The notes under the pieces were generated by a model that did not search any database, was not told the DNA's origin, and worked only from the letters and a program-made list of their open reading frames with translations. From NCBI GenBank assembly GCA_023450085.1, contig JAEXHI010000010.1, positions 1-64,000 on the forward strand: a DNA stretch of 64,000 nt, read 5' to 3'. Positions 50,531 through 59,595 of the stretch are shown in pieces (within the stretch, counting starts at the first letter, position 1; every line of letters starts with the position of its first letter). This DNA comes from Bacteroidota bacterium. Lineage in GTDB: Bacteria > Bacteroidota > Bacteroidia > Sphingobacteriales > Sphingobacteriaceae. The position numbers and the translations under genes are program-made.

Positions 50531-52426
50531 ATGATGATTGCAGTGAAAAAATATGTATGGTTGTTGTTGGTGGTAGCGCTTTTTGCATGTAATCGTGATG
50601 CACAAGTGAGGGAAATCCCTGTAAACGACTTTTTTAAAACCCAAGACAGGGCCTTGTATCGCCTATCACCAAATGGGAAATACCTTTCTTATCTGACGCT
50701 TAAAGATAAAAAACAACATCTGGTAGTGGAAGATTTGGATAAAGGAAGCATCACCGAAATTTCTAAACTCGAAGAACGTAACATCAATTTTTATTGCTGG
50801 GTAAGTAATGACGAGTTGATTTATTACAAAGAAAAAGAAGGTAGTCGATTTCAAACCGATTTATACATTGTAAACAAAAATGGCACCCAAGAACGTGTTT
50901 TAAGTAATGATGGCAAAAGCAAGGTGCGTTTGTTGGAAGACCGATTAATAGAAGACAAGTTTCTATTGGTGAGTAGCAATAAGAGAGACTCGACTGTTTT
51001 TGACGTTTATAAATTGAACGTACGTGATGGACAAATGATTGTAGCGGCCAAAAATCCAGGTAATTTTACCGATTGGCTAACCGATAGCAAAGGCAAGTTA
51101 CGAATGGCCATTTCTACTGATGGGGTAAACGAATCCGTATGGTACCGTGAAAATGAAGCCAGACCGTTCCAAAAAATAATTACCAATAACTTTAAAACTA
51201 CTTTGTGGCCTGTAGCCTTTTCAGAAAATAAGCCTAATACCATTTATGCCATTTCTAACGTAAATAGAGATAAAAACGCTTTAGTAGAAATTGATTGTAT
51301 CACAGGAAAGGAAAAAAATGTGCTATTTGCTGAAGATACCTTGAATGTGGTAGAGGCGCAATATTCCAAACGCCGTGGTAAAATGGATTTTGTGGTATAC
51401 GAAACTTGGAAAAAGGAGAAACACTATTTAAGTGACGAGGCAAAAAAACTTTACCAGGGATTGGAAAAATTAATTCCTGATGCAGAATCAAAGATTATTC
51501 ATCAAGATAAAAACGAACAGCATTTTATTGTAAGAACTTTTACCGATCGTAGTCCAGGTTCTTATTACCTATATAATTCGGAAAATAACTCACTGAAAAA
51601 ATTGAGCGACATTAATCCTTCCATTAAAGAACAGGAAATGTGCGAAATGAAACCGATTAGCTATATCACTAGCGATGGTTTTAAAATCAATGGTTACTTA
51701 ACCTTACCCTTGGGGGTACAGCCAGAAAATTTACCTGTAGTGGTAATGCCGCACAATGGCCCAGGTCAACGTAATTCATGGGGTTTCAATGCCGATGTAC
51801 AATTTTTGGCAAATAGAGGTTATGCAGTACTTCAGGTGAACTATAGAGGATCTACCGGTTACGGCAAGGAATTTTATGCTGCGGGTTTTAAACAATGGGG
51901 ACAAAAAATACAGCAAGACATAGACGCTGGAGTACATTGGCTTATTGCACAAAAAATAGCTGACCCGCAACGTGTGGCTATTTATGGTTATGGCTTTGGT
52001 GGTCTTATTGCGATCAACAGTGCGGTAGGTAACGGGAAGCTATACAAATGTGCAGGTTCAAGCACTGGGATTTTAAACTTGTTTAGTTACCTAAAAGCAA
52101 TTCCGCCGTTTTTAACCGCTAACCTTCAAATGTATTATGAAATTGTAGGTAACCCAGATAAAGATGCGGAATACATGAGACAGGCGTCTCCAGTTTTTCA
52201 TGCCGATAAAATAAATATACCGATATTCATTACGCAAAATACCAAAGATCCTCGTATCAATGGAAATGATGCGGTACAGTTTGTTAAGGAGCTTAAAAAG
52301 CTAAATCTGCCTGTAACCTACATGGAAAAAGAAGACAGCAAATCACCATTGAATAGAGAAGAAGCTCGTAAAAAATCATATGCAGCGCTTGAACTTTTTT
52401 TACAAGGTAACTTAAAAAAGCGCTAA
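50531..52426 (+). CDS. S9 (prolyl oligopeptidase)-like lipoprotein, catalytic residues lost
   Basis: A 631-aa lipoprotein (LFACNRD, lipid Cys20) with an N-terminal beta-propeller region (about 35-350) and a C-terminal alpha/beta-hydrolase domain (VVVMPHNGPGQRNSWGF, QVNYRGSTGYGKEF). In S9 peptidases the nucleophile elbow is GxSxGG; here it is G486-Y-G488-F-G-G, so the Ser is Gly. The His region EGHGF is replaced by KEDSKSPLN. The Asp region TKDPRIN is kept. It should be inactive as a peptidase and may bind peptides instead. The histidine kinase starts 3 bp after its stop. Confidence 0.85.
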   Translation: MMIAVKKYVWLLLVVALFACNRDAQVREIPVNDFFKTQDRALYRLSPNGKYLSYLTLKDKKQHLVVEDLDKGSITEISKLEERNINFYCWVSNDELIYYKEKEGSRFQTDLYIVNKNGTQERVLSNDGKSKVRLLEDRLIEDKFLLVSSNKRDSTVFDVYKLNVRDGQMIVAAKNPGNFTDWLTDSKGKLRMAISTDGVNESVWYRENEARPFQKIITNNFKTTLWPVAFSENKPNTIYAISNVNRDKNALVEIDCITGKEKNVLFAEDTLNVVEAQYSKRRGKMDFVVYETWKKEKHYLSDEAKKLYQGLEKLIPDAESKIIHQDKNEQHFIVRTFTDRSPGSYYLYNSENNSLKKLSDINPSIKEQEMCEMKPISYITSDGFKINGYLTLPLGVQPENLPVVVMPHNGPGQRNSWGFNADVQFLANRGYAVLQVNYRGSTGYGKEFYAAGFKQWGQKIQQDIDAGVHWLIAQKIADPQRVAIYGYGFGGLIAINSAVGNGKLYKCAGSSTGILNLFSYLKAIPPFLTANLQMYYEIVGNPDKDAEYMRQASPVFHADKINIPIFITQNTKDPRINGNDAVQFVKELKKLNLPVTYMEKEDSKSPLNREEARKKSYAALELFLQGNLKKR

Positions 52427-52429
52427 GTC

Positions 52430-54106
52430 ATGGCCATGGAGTCTGTTAAAGAAAGCGGTTACCGTAAAAACTTTTCCCTAATCGTTGCATTTATCGGCCT
52501 AATCTCGGTGCTGTTTGTGCTTTCGTTGTTTTTGGCATTTAACTTTAGTAAAAAGAAGATTGAAGGGGATTTTATCTCGGCAAAAACGAATGTGCTCGAA
52601 GAAAGTATCAAGCCCTACAATGATTTCTTTTCGAACAAGCTGCCCGAAATTTCTTATTATAACGGTTTCCTTGATTCGGCTACAGCTGCCAAATTTGTAG
52701 ATACGATTTTACTCAAATATCCCTTCGTTAAAAAAGTGGTTTTCTTTGATGCTGAGGTACGCAATATGCGTTACGAAGACAACGGGCTCAACGTAGGAGA
52801 GTTTTCGGTAGGGATGAAAAATGCTTATCAATTTGGCACCTATATCCCCGATGATTCGATAAAGATTTTTGGTCCAAACGCGGTGCAAAGCAATGCTACC
52901 TTGGAGAGTTTTAACGAGCTGGCGTTGAAGCTTTATACTTTTGTGAATAAATTGGATACCACCAGAACGCCAACACAAGAGGAATTATTCAATATTTTCT
53001 CTAACATCAAGCATAACAGGATAGATTATTTCAATATTCCGCGTTTCGAGGATCTGAAGATTTACAAGCAGATGATTACCAAAAAGCTGCCATCGGAACC
53101 GGTATACCAGCAGGATATGCTTTCTTTTGAGCTTGATCCCATGAAGATTAAGATCAAGAATAACCGTCCATTGCTTTACCAGTCGGTACGTATTGAGCCC
53201 ATTACCTACGATCCCTTGGAAACTTCTTCGGAGTATGAAACTGGAGAGATTACCTTGGGCGGTCCATTTTCGGCCTATAAACTATACTTCATCTCTGCCA
53301 AATCATTTATCAAGAAAGAGATTTTTGGCTACTTTTTCCCTATTGCGGCACTGATCTTGATTTTTTATGGATTACTATTGCTCGTTGCCTTTTTAATTTA
53401 CCGTAACCTGAACATCAACCATAAAATGTTTAAGCTACAATATGACTTTTTAACTAACCTAACGCACGAGTTTAAAACACCTGTGAGTGTGATAAAAATT
53501 GCAGGGAATAATATTAAAAGTGCTGCTAGCATTTCCGAAAGAGAGCAAAAGCTATACGGCAAAATTTTGGATGAAGAAGCTGATAAGCTGAATGGTTTAA
53601 TGAATAAATTGTTGGCCTTTACACAAATTGAAAATAAGGCCATTAAGCTCAATGAAGATCGTGTTGATATTGTTGAGTTCATCGAAAGTACTATCGATGT
53701 CCATCAGCTCAAACATCCCGATTTTAAGTTGACCTACGAAGTCACGGACTTTACTCATTTTGTGACAGATCCAGTGCTATTGGGTAGTTTGTTTGATAAC
53801 TTGGTAGAAAACGCTTATAAATATTCGCCAGCAAATAAAAAGCAGTTGCACATTACGGCTAGGTTAATTAAGGATAAAGTAGTTTTACGTTTCAAAGATG
53901 CAGGTATTGGTATTCCAGCTTCGGAAATTAACAATATCTTTAAGAAATTTTATAGAATTCAAAATCAGTACAACCAAGCAGGAAGTGTAGGCTTAGGTTT
54001 GGCTTTTTGTAAGGAACTTGTTAATTTTATGAAAGGTGAAATTAGTGTACGCAGTGTGGTAGACAAAGGCACCGAGTTTAAAATCGTATTACCTTTTAAT
54101 CAATGA
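52430..54106 (+). CDS. Sensor histidine kinase
   Basis: A 558-aa membrane kinase: helix 1 (about 18-38), a periplasmic sensor domain of about 260 residues with no recognised fold, helix 2 (about 305-325), then a HisKA domain with FLTNLTHEFKTPVSVIKIAG (phospho-His346), an N box LFDNLVENAYKYSP, G1 DAGIGIP and G2 GSVGLGLAFCKEL. It probably phosphorylates the regulator at 54176. It follows the S9-like gene by 3 bp, so both are likely on one transcript and may act together at the cell surface. Confidence 0.93.
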   Translation: MAMESVKESGYRKNFSLIVAFIGLISVLFVLSLFLAFNFSKKKIEGDFISAKTNVLEESIKPYNDFFSNKLPEISYYNGFLDSATAAKFVDTILLKYPFVKKVVFFDAEVRNMRYEDNGLNVGEFSVGMKNAYQFGTYIPDDSIKIFGPNAVQSNATLESFNELALKLYTFVNKLDTTRTPTQEELFNIFSNIKHNRIDYFNIPRFEDLKIYKQMITKKLPSEPVYQQDMLSFELDPMKIKIKNNRPLLYQSVRIEPITYDPLETSSEYETGEITLGGPFSAYKLYFISAKSFIKKEIFGYFFPIAALILIFYGLLLLVAFLIYRNLNINHKMFKLQYDFLTNLTHEFKTPVSVIKIAGNNIKSAASISEREQKLYGKILDEEADKLNGLMNKLLAFTQIENKAIKLNEDRVDIVEFIESTIDVHQLKHPDFKLTYEVTDFTHFVTDPVLLGSLFDNLVENAYKYSPANKKQLHITARLIKDKVVLRFKDAGIGIPASEINNIFKKFYRIQNQYNQAGSVGLGLAFCKELVNFMKGEISVRSVVDKGTEFKIVLPFNQ

Positions 54107-54175
54107 TAGAATGATAGAAAGAGTGAATAGCAATATTCAATCATTCAAAATTTAATCATTTAAATTTAGATAGTT

Positions 54176-54865
54176 ATGTCAAAAGATATTAAAATACTAA
54201 TTGTTGAAGATGATGAAAACTTACGTTTTTTAGTGGTTCATAGACTAAAGAATGAGGGGTATCAGGTTTTAGAAGAAGGCGACGGTCTTGCGGCAGTACA
54301 GACCATCAGTGCTGAAAAACCTGACATTGTGCTTTTAGATTGGATGTTGCCTGAAAAAGAAGGGTCTGAAGTTTGCGAAGAAGTACGCAAGCAGGGTTTT
54401 GAAGGGCTTATTATCATGATGACAGCTAAAGCACAAGATGTGGATAAGATAGACGCTTATCAATTTGGAGCATCAGATTATGTAACTAAACCATTCAATA
54501 TGGATGTTTTGGTAGCTATGTTAGAGAGCAAGGTGAAGTTCTTATTACATGCTGATCGGTCGGAAATACACCGTTTTGGGAATATGGAGCATCATCCAAA
54601 TATCCACACACTTTTCCGTGACGGTAAGAAAATAGAGTTGACTATTTTAGAAAACAGGATATTGCTTTATTTCCTTCGTAACCCTAATCAGGTAATCAGT
54701 AGAGAAGATTTGATGTTGGAAGTATGGGGCTACAATTCAGACGTGAACACCCGTACCTTGGATATGCACATTGTGCGCCTGCGTAAGAAAATAGAAGCCA
54801 ATGCTGATAATCCACAGCTATTACAAACTGTAAGAGGCGTAGGTTATCGCTTTAATGCTGGATAA
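54176..54865 (+). CDS. OmpR/PhoB-type response regulator
   Basis: A 229-aa regulator: receiver domain with acidic pair EDDE (9-12), phospho-acceptor Asp55 in VLLDWMLPEKEG, Thr in IIMMTAKAQD and Lys in DYVTKPF; C-terminal winged helix (LTILENRILLYFLRNPNQVISREDLMLEVWG, DMHIVRLRKKIE, LQTVRGVGYRF). It is 69 bp after the kinase and very likely its partner. Target genes are unknown. Confidence 0.94.
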   Translation: MSKDIKILIVEDDENLRFLVVHRLKNEGYQVLEEGDGLAAVQTISAEKPDIVLLDWMLPEKEGSEVCEEVRKQGFEGLIIMMTAKAQDVDKIDAYQFGASDYVTKPFNMDVLVAMLESKVKFLLHADRSEIHRFGNMEHHPNIHTLFRDGKKIELTILENRILLYFLRNPNQVISREDLMLEVWGYNSDVNTRTLDMHIVRLRKKIEANADNPQLLQTVRGVGYRFNAG

Positions 54866-54874
54866 AGAAAAATG

Positions 54875-54906
54875 AAAAGCCTCGCATGTGCGGGGCTTTT
54901 TTGTTA
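54875..54906 (+). terminator. Terminator of the S9-like/kinase/regulator unit
   Basis: AAGCCTCGCA and TGCGGGGCTT pair (one G-U) around a 2-nt connection plus neighbours and are followed by TTTTTTG. The rest of the 199-bp gap to 55064 holds a diverged CTCTCCCTTTCAAGGAAGAG element and a CTATGTGTCTATGTGG repeat. Confidence 0.8.
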
Positions 54907-55064
54907 CTATTTGTGAGGGTTCATTAAAATATCCTCTCTCCGCTGTGCGGTTTCTCTCCCTTTCAAGGAAGAGAGTTGTGCTTGGTGGAGTTCATAAGAC
55001 TTTTAGCGGAAGTTAATACGCTATGTGTCTATGTGGTTTTAATAACTTACAGTCTATTTATTGA

Positions 55065-55958
55065 CTAAAAAGCAATCGTTCCAATCCAACTGAACAAAAT
55101 TAAGATAAGGTACTGTAGCAACATGGTGCCATCTAAGTAAAAGAAATAGTAGTATTCGTTTCTTTTAAAGTTAGATTTAAAGATGAGCCATCCTGTAAGC
55201 AATACGGTTAAGGTAAGCCCTATTACATCAAGGTTAATGTTTTTGGTGAATAGCACCAGTAGCAAGAGGTAAATTGCTAATAGGGCTTGGCAAAACATCC
55301 AAGCTTTTTTTTCACCTAGAATTACCGGTATGGTTTTAAGCTCGTAAAGTTTGTCTTGAAATAAATCTCTAATATCAAACGGAATGGTAATCGCACAAAC
55401 GAAAAGAAATCTCTTGGCTACCAATAATACCGTTTCGCTCAAAGGAACTTGAATTTGATGTAAGCTTTCCAGTTCCACAATAGGTAAAAGTACACAACTG
55501 CTGGCCCAAACAAAGGCAATAAGAAACAGTTTAATACCTGGAATATTCCGCAAGCCTATTTTCTTTTGGTTAAGGCTTAAAAAAGGAATGTTATAGGCAA
55601 CAGAAAGCAAACCCACAAATACCATCAATAACTTAGACTCGAAGCTGAGGTAAAGCAAGCCCAAAGGAATGAGACAGAGCGCAGAAATAAGTGTGGTAGA
55701 GATAGTGAACCTGTGATGGGCAAAAATCCATCTTACCCGCTTAAATGGAGAATTTTGAGGAGCTTTTGGCTTAGAGAGCAATACGGCTAAATTATAAATC
55801 AACAAAGTGGAGAAAAACAAAAAAGCCAATACATGCTCGCTAGGTTTTGCTTTGAGCAAATGATAGGTCACCAAGCCTTGAGCTACCGCACAAATAGCAA
55901 TAAAGAAATTGCTAAACAGCAGAAAATCAAGAATGGATAAACCTATTTTTCGAATCAT
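55065..55958 (-). CDS. UbiA-superfamily prenyltransferase-like membrane protein
   Basis: A 297-aa protein with about nine helices. The second Asp motif, DIRDLFQDK (about residues 195-203), matches UbiA prenyltransferases; the first (NDxxDxxxD) is missing and the corresponding region reads IYNLAVLLSKPK. Divergent UbiA relatives of this kind are common in Bacteroidota, and the substrate is unknown. It precedes no obvious quinone or heme genes; the metallophosphoesterase lies 60 bp upstream on the same strand. Confidence 0.7.
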   Translation of the reverse strand: MIRKIGLSILDFLLFSNFFIAICAVAQGLVTYHLLKAKPSEHVLAFLFFSTLLIYNLAVLLSKPKAPQNSPFKRVRWIFAHHRFTISTTLISALCLIPLGLLYLSFESKLLMVFVGLLSVAYNIPFLSLNQKKIGLRNIPGIKLFLIAFVWASSCVLLPIVELESLHQIQVPLSETVLLVAKRFLFVCAITIPFDIRDLFQDKLYELKTIPVILGEKKAWMFCQALLAIYLLLLVLFTKNINLDVIGLTLTVLLTGWLIFKSNFKRNEYYYFFYLDGTMLLQYLILILFSWIGTIAF

Positions 55959-56021
55959 GAACCTTTAGTTATGGGTTACGGGTTGTGGTTACGTAATGAC
56001 CCACAAAGTAACAAGCAAGCC

Positions 56022-57278
56022 TTAAGCCTTGCTTAACGTAAATATCGTGATTTCTGGCAAAATACCTACACGTCCAGGATAGCCTAAAAAGCCATATCCC
56101 ACATTTACATACAACTGCTGCTGCTGTTCGGCATATAAACCAGCCCATTCTTTGTAGATATACTGTACAGGGCTCCATTGCATTTCTTTTAGTCTTACGC
56201 CAAACTGCATGCCGTGGGTGTGTCCACTAAACATGGCATCTATTTGTGGATATTTTTGCAGTACCTCGCCACGCCAATGCGATGGGTCGTGTGATAGTAA
56301 TAGTTTTACAGGCAAATCGTCGGTGTTTTGAGTAGCTAATTCCATTTTGCCATATTTTGGAAAACGGCCCATTCCCCAGTTTTCAATGCCCAGAATACCT
56401 ATCTCTTCGCCATCAACTTTTAACCTGCGGTGATCGTTCATTAAAAGGTCCCAGCCCATAATTTTATGGGTGGCCACCATATCCTGTAGGTTCTTTACTT
56501 TAGCTGGTGAGCTGCCTTTGCCAAAATGGTAGTCGCCATAATCGTGGTTACCCAATACCGAATAAACGCCCAACGGGGCAGTTACTTTACTGAAAATATC
56601 TTGATAGTCTTTTACTTCGCTGGTTAAATTGTTTACCAAATCGCCAGTAAAGAATACAAAATCTGGCTTTTCAGCTAAAAGCATCTCTACACCACCTTTA
56701 ACGGCTGTTTTATTATAAAAACTTCCTGAGTGGATGTCCGAAACTTGTGCCATGGTAATGCCATCAAAGGCACTAGGTAAGTTTGGAAGCTTTAGGTTTA
56801 CTCTTCTTATTTGATAATCGTAGGCACCAGAAATGATGCCCCAGCTCAATGAACTTAAAGGAACAGCACCTGCAATTAAACCTGCTTTTACCAAAAATGA
56901 AGAACGGCTAATAGGTTCGCCTGCAATGGGTTCTTTTGCGGGCTCAACAGTTTTTTTACGTTTCAATAATCTGCTAAGTTTGATCACTAAACGTCTTAAA
57001 TCGTCTATCAGTAAAAAAGGCAACATGACCGCTTTGCTGGCTGTAAGTAGAAAGAAAGCCACTAAAATGATCGCTCTGGCGGTGAGGAACAGATTAAGGT
57101 AAATGGCACAAAAAACGCCAATGATCAAACTGATGTTGACGATCCACCAAGCTCTTTTAAAGAATTTTTTGGTGCTCGTTTTCCAGTTTTTGAATACAGC
57201 TAAAATGGCATTGTAGCAATAAATGTCGAATAAGATGACAATAAAGCAAAGTACCGTAAGAAATATCGTTCGTCCCAT
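56022..57278 (-). CDS. Membrane-anchored metallophosphoesterase
   Basis: A 418-aa protein with about four N-terminal membrane helices (1-125) and a calcineurin-like phosphoesterase domain. Metal-binding motifs are in order: VSDIHSG, FTGDLVNN, LGNHDYG, SHDPSHW and FSGHTHGMQFG. Relatives (YaeI/YkuE type) act on phospholipid or UDP-diacylglucosamine-like substrates. The second N-terminal region (REDxxxxRSSFLVKAGLIAGAV-like, near 125-145) has an RSSFLVKAG twin-residue look but no clear Tat signal. Confidence 0.88.
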   Translation of the reverse strand: MGRTIFLTVLCFIVILFDIYCYNAILAVFKNWKTSTKKFFKRAWWIVNISLIIGVFCAIYLNLFLTARAIILVAFFLLTASKAVMLPFLLIDDLRRLVIKLSRLLKRKKTVEPAKEPIAGEPISRSSFLVKAGLIAGAVPLSSLSWGIISGAYDYQIRRVNLKLPNLPSAFDGITMAQVSDIHSGSFYNKTAVKGGVEMLLAEKPDFVFFTGDLVNNLTSEVKDYQDIFSKVTAPLGVYSVLGNHDYGDYHFGKGSSPAKVKNLQDMVATHKIMGWDLLMNDHRRLKVDGEEIGILGIENWGMGRFPKYGKMELATQNTDDLPVKLLLSHDPSHWRGEVLQKYPQIDAMFSGHTHGMQFGVRLKEMQWSPVQYIYKEWAGLYAEQQQQLYVNVGYGFLGYPGRVGILPEITIFTLSKA

Positions 57279-57394
57279 AAGGGGTAAAGTTAATTAGTTT
57301 GAGTGTTTAGATGAATGAAGTTTTCAAATGTTTCGCTGCCCTTGCCATTTCTTTGTCATACTAGGTGCAATTAAATCATCTGACATTTTTACCC

Positions 57395-58034
57395 CGTCAT
57401 TTCGGCCAAAGGAGAGATCTAACAATTTGTTATTGGGCGTTGGATTTCTCTCTCGCTTCGCTTCGTTCGAAATGACGGTGTATTATTGGCTTGGGATCTT
57501 CCTCATTTTCGTTCATTTGTTTATGTTTTCCGTCATTTCGACCCAAAGGGAGAAATCTAGCAAATTGTTATTAAGACGTTAGATTTCTCTCTCGCTTCGC
57601 TTCGTTCGAAATGACGGCGTATTATTGGCTTAAGGTCTTCCTTATTTTCGTTCATTTATTTATGTTTTTCATCATTTCGACCCAAAGGGAGAGATCTAGC
57701 AATCTGTTGTTAGGGCGTTAGATTTCTCTCTCGCTTCGCTTCGTTCGAAATGACGGTGTATTATTGGCTTGAGGTCTTCCTCATTTTCGTTCATTTATTT
57801 ATGCTTTCCGTCATTTCGACCCAAAGGGAGAGATCTAGCAATTTGTTGTTGGGGTGTTAGATTTCTCTCTCGTTTTGCTGCGTTCGAAATGACGGTGTAT
57901 TATTGGCTTGAGGTCTTCCTCATTTTCGTTCATTTATTTATGCTTTCCGTCATTTCGACCCAAAGGGAGAAATCTAGCAAATTGTTATTAAGGCGTTAGA
58001 TTTCTCTCTCACTTTGCTGCGTTCGAAATGACGG
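57395..58034. repeat. Five tandem 139-bp units, each a long palindrome plus spacer
   Basis: CGTCATTTCG (with one variant) starts at 57395, 57531, 57670, 57809 and 57948, giving periods of 136, 139, 139 and 139 bp. Each unit has arms GTCATTTCGACCCAAAGGG...AGATTTCTCTC and CGTTCGAAATGACGG that can pair, enclosing a loop of about 25-30 nt. Each is then followed by a conserved spacer beginning TATTATTGGCTTGAGG (the final copy ends at the AAA gene). No credible gene is seen across 57279-58042. Confidence 0.85.
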
Positions 58035-58042
58035 GAGGTTAT

Positions 58043-59524
58043 CTATCCGAAATCCTCATCATCTTCGTCAATATCCGCATTGAACAAACTTTCAAACATA
58101 TCCGAGAAGCCAAAACCGCCATTGAGGTAGTTTTTATTCAACTGAGAGAATTCCGATAGCCCATGCAATACAAATTCCATCAGCAATAAAGTTTGGTTTT
58201 CGCTCAACTTAGGATGGAACTTTTTAATCAGTTCTTCTAAGCCTTTTACCTTATGTAGTTCTTTTTTATAGGCTGCCAAGGTGAGATTATCATCTACATC
58301 AATGGTATTGCCTTCGGTAAACCATTCCGTAATCTCAGTATACGGGTTAGCTGTTTTGCTTTTCTTCGCCCTAGTTGGGTCAGGGAAATAACGTACAAAC
58401 AAATGCTTGATTGCTTTGCCAATTAAAGTATGCGCTACTTTAGCAGGACCTTCCAATTCACCTTCATACACCAATTCTATCTTTCCCGTAACTGCTGGAA
58501 TAATACCGCTGAAATCGGAAATGCGCACAAAAGTGTCCTTCTCCTTGTTGATAAGCATTCTTCGTTCGGCATTGCCAATTAAATTTTCAAATGCCGAAAT
58601 CGTCAAACGAGCCGAAACACCCGATTTTTGGTCGATATATTCACTTTTTCTGGCCTCAAAAGCCACTTGTTCTACCAAGTCTTTCACCAGTCCATCAGCC
58701 TCTATAGAACGTTGTTCAGGGGTAAGCTTAGCTTCTTGGAAAGTAATCTTTCTCGAAATCTCTATCGACTTTGGATAATGGGTTAAAATTTGGCTTTCAA
58801 TACGGTCTTTCAAAGGCGTTACAATACTTCCGCGGTTGGTATAATCTTCAGGATTTGCCGTAAACACAAATTGAATATCCAAAGGCAGGCGAAGTTTGAA
58901 ACCTCTGATCTGAATATCCTTTTCTTGTAGCATGTTAAATAAAGCCACTTGAATCCTAGCTTGTAAATCGGGAAGCTCATTGATCACGAAAATACCGCGA
59001 TGTGCTCTTGGGATCAACCCAAAGTGGATTACCCTTTCATCGTTATACGTTAATTTCAGGTTGGCCGCTTTAATAGGATCCACATCGCCAATCAAATCGG
59101 CCACGGTAACATCAGGAGTAGCCAATTTTTCAGTATAACGTTCGCTGCGGTGTAACCATGCAATAGGCGTATCATCACCTTTGGTGGTAATTTCATGGTG
59201 GCCGTACCAAGAAATAGGGTTTAAAGGATCATCGAAAATCTCGCTACCAGCAATGTATGGAATGTACTCATCTAGTAAATTCACCATTAAACGGGCAATA
59301 CGAGTCTTTGCTTGTCCTCTTAGTCCCAGTAACAATACATTATGTCGAGCTAAAATAGCTGTTTGCAATTCAGGAATAACGGTTTCATCATAACCCAAAA
59401 TCCCTTCAAAACCTGCTTCTTTTTGCTGTAACTGTTTAATTAAATTTTTCCTAAGCTCGTCTTTTATACTTAACGATTGATATGAGGTTGCTTTTAGTTT
59501 TCCTAGAGTTTTTGCTTTTGTCAT
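58043..59524 (-). CDS. MoxR/magnesium-chelatase-type AAA ATPase
   Basis: A 493-aa AAA+ ATPase: Walker A GLRGQAKT (67-74), Walker B-like GIFVINELPDL, sensor region FTANPEDYTNRG and DRIESQ, then a C-terminal helical region rich in lysines. It is closest to the ChlI/MoxR group. With the VWA gene 71 bp upstream on the same strand it forms the usual AAA-VWA chaperone pair, in which the ATPase remodels or activates a partner recognised by the VWA protein. Confidence 0.88.
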   Translation of the reverse strand: MTKAKTLGKLKATSYQSLSIKDELRKNLIKQLQQKEAGFEGILGYDETVIPELQTAILARHNVLLLGLRGQAKTRIARLMVNLLDEYIPYIAGSEIFDDPLNPISWYGHHEITTKGDDTPIAWLHRSERYTEKLATPDVTVADLIGDVDPIKAANLKLTYNDERVIHFGLIPRAHRGIFVINELPDLQARIQVALFNMLQEKDIQIRGFKLRLPLDIQFVFTANPEDYTNRGSIVTPLKDRIESQILTHYPKSIEISRKITFQEAKLTPEQRSIEADGLVKDLVEQVAFEARKSEYIDQKSGVSARLTISAFENLIGNAERRMLINKEKDTFVRISDFSGIIPAVTGKIELVYEGELEGPAKVAHTLIGKAIKHLFVRYFPDPTRAKKSKTANPYTEITEWFTEGNTIDVDDNLTLAAYKKELHKVKGLEELIKKFHPKLSENQTLLLMEFVLHGLSEFSQLNKNYLNGGFGFSDMFESLFNADIDEDDEDFG

Positions 59525-59595
59525 AAAGGTATAAGCTTTAAGGTGTAGGGTATAGGGTTTTGGCCGCCTTAGGCCTTCAACCTTACTCCTTACAC

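Noticed and set aside
57328..57999. Open frames of 76-84 aa repeated along the 139-bp units.
   Set aside because: They are translations of the tandem palindromes; their sequences only mirror the repeat and there is no promoter or coding bias.
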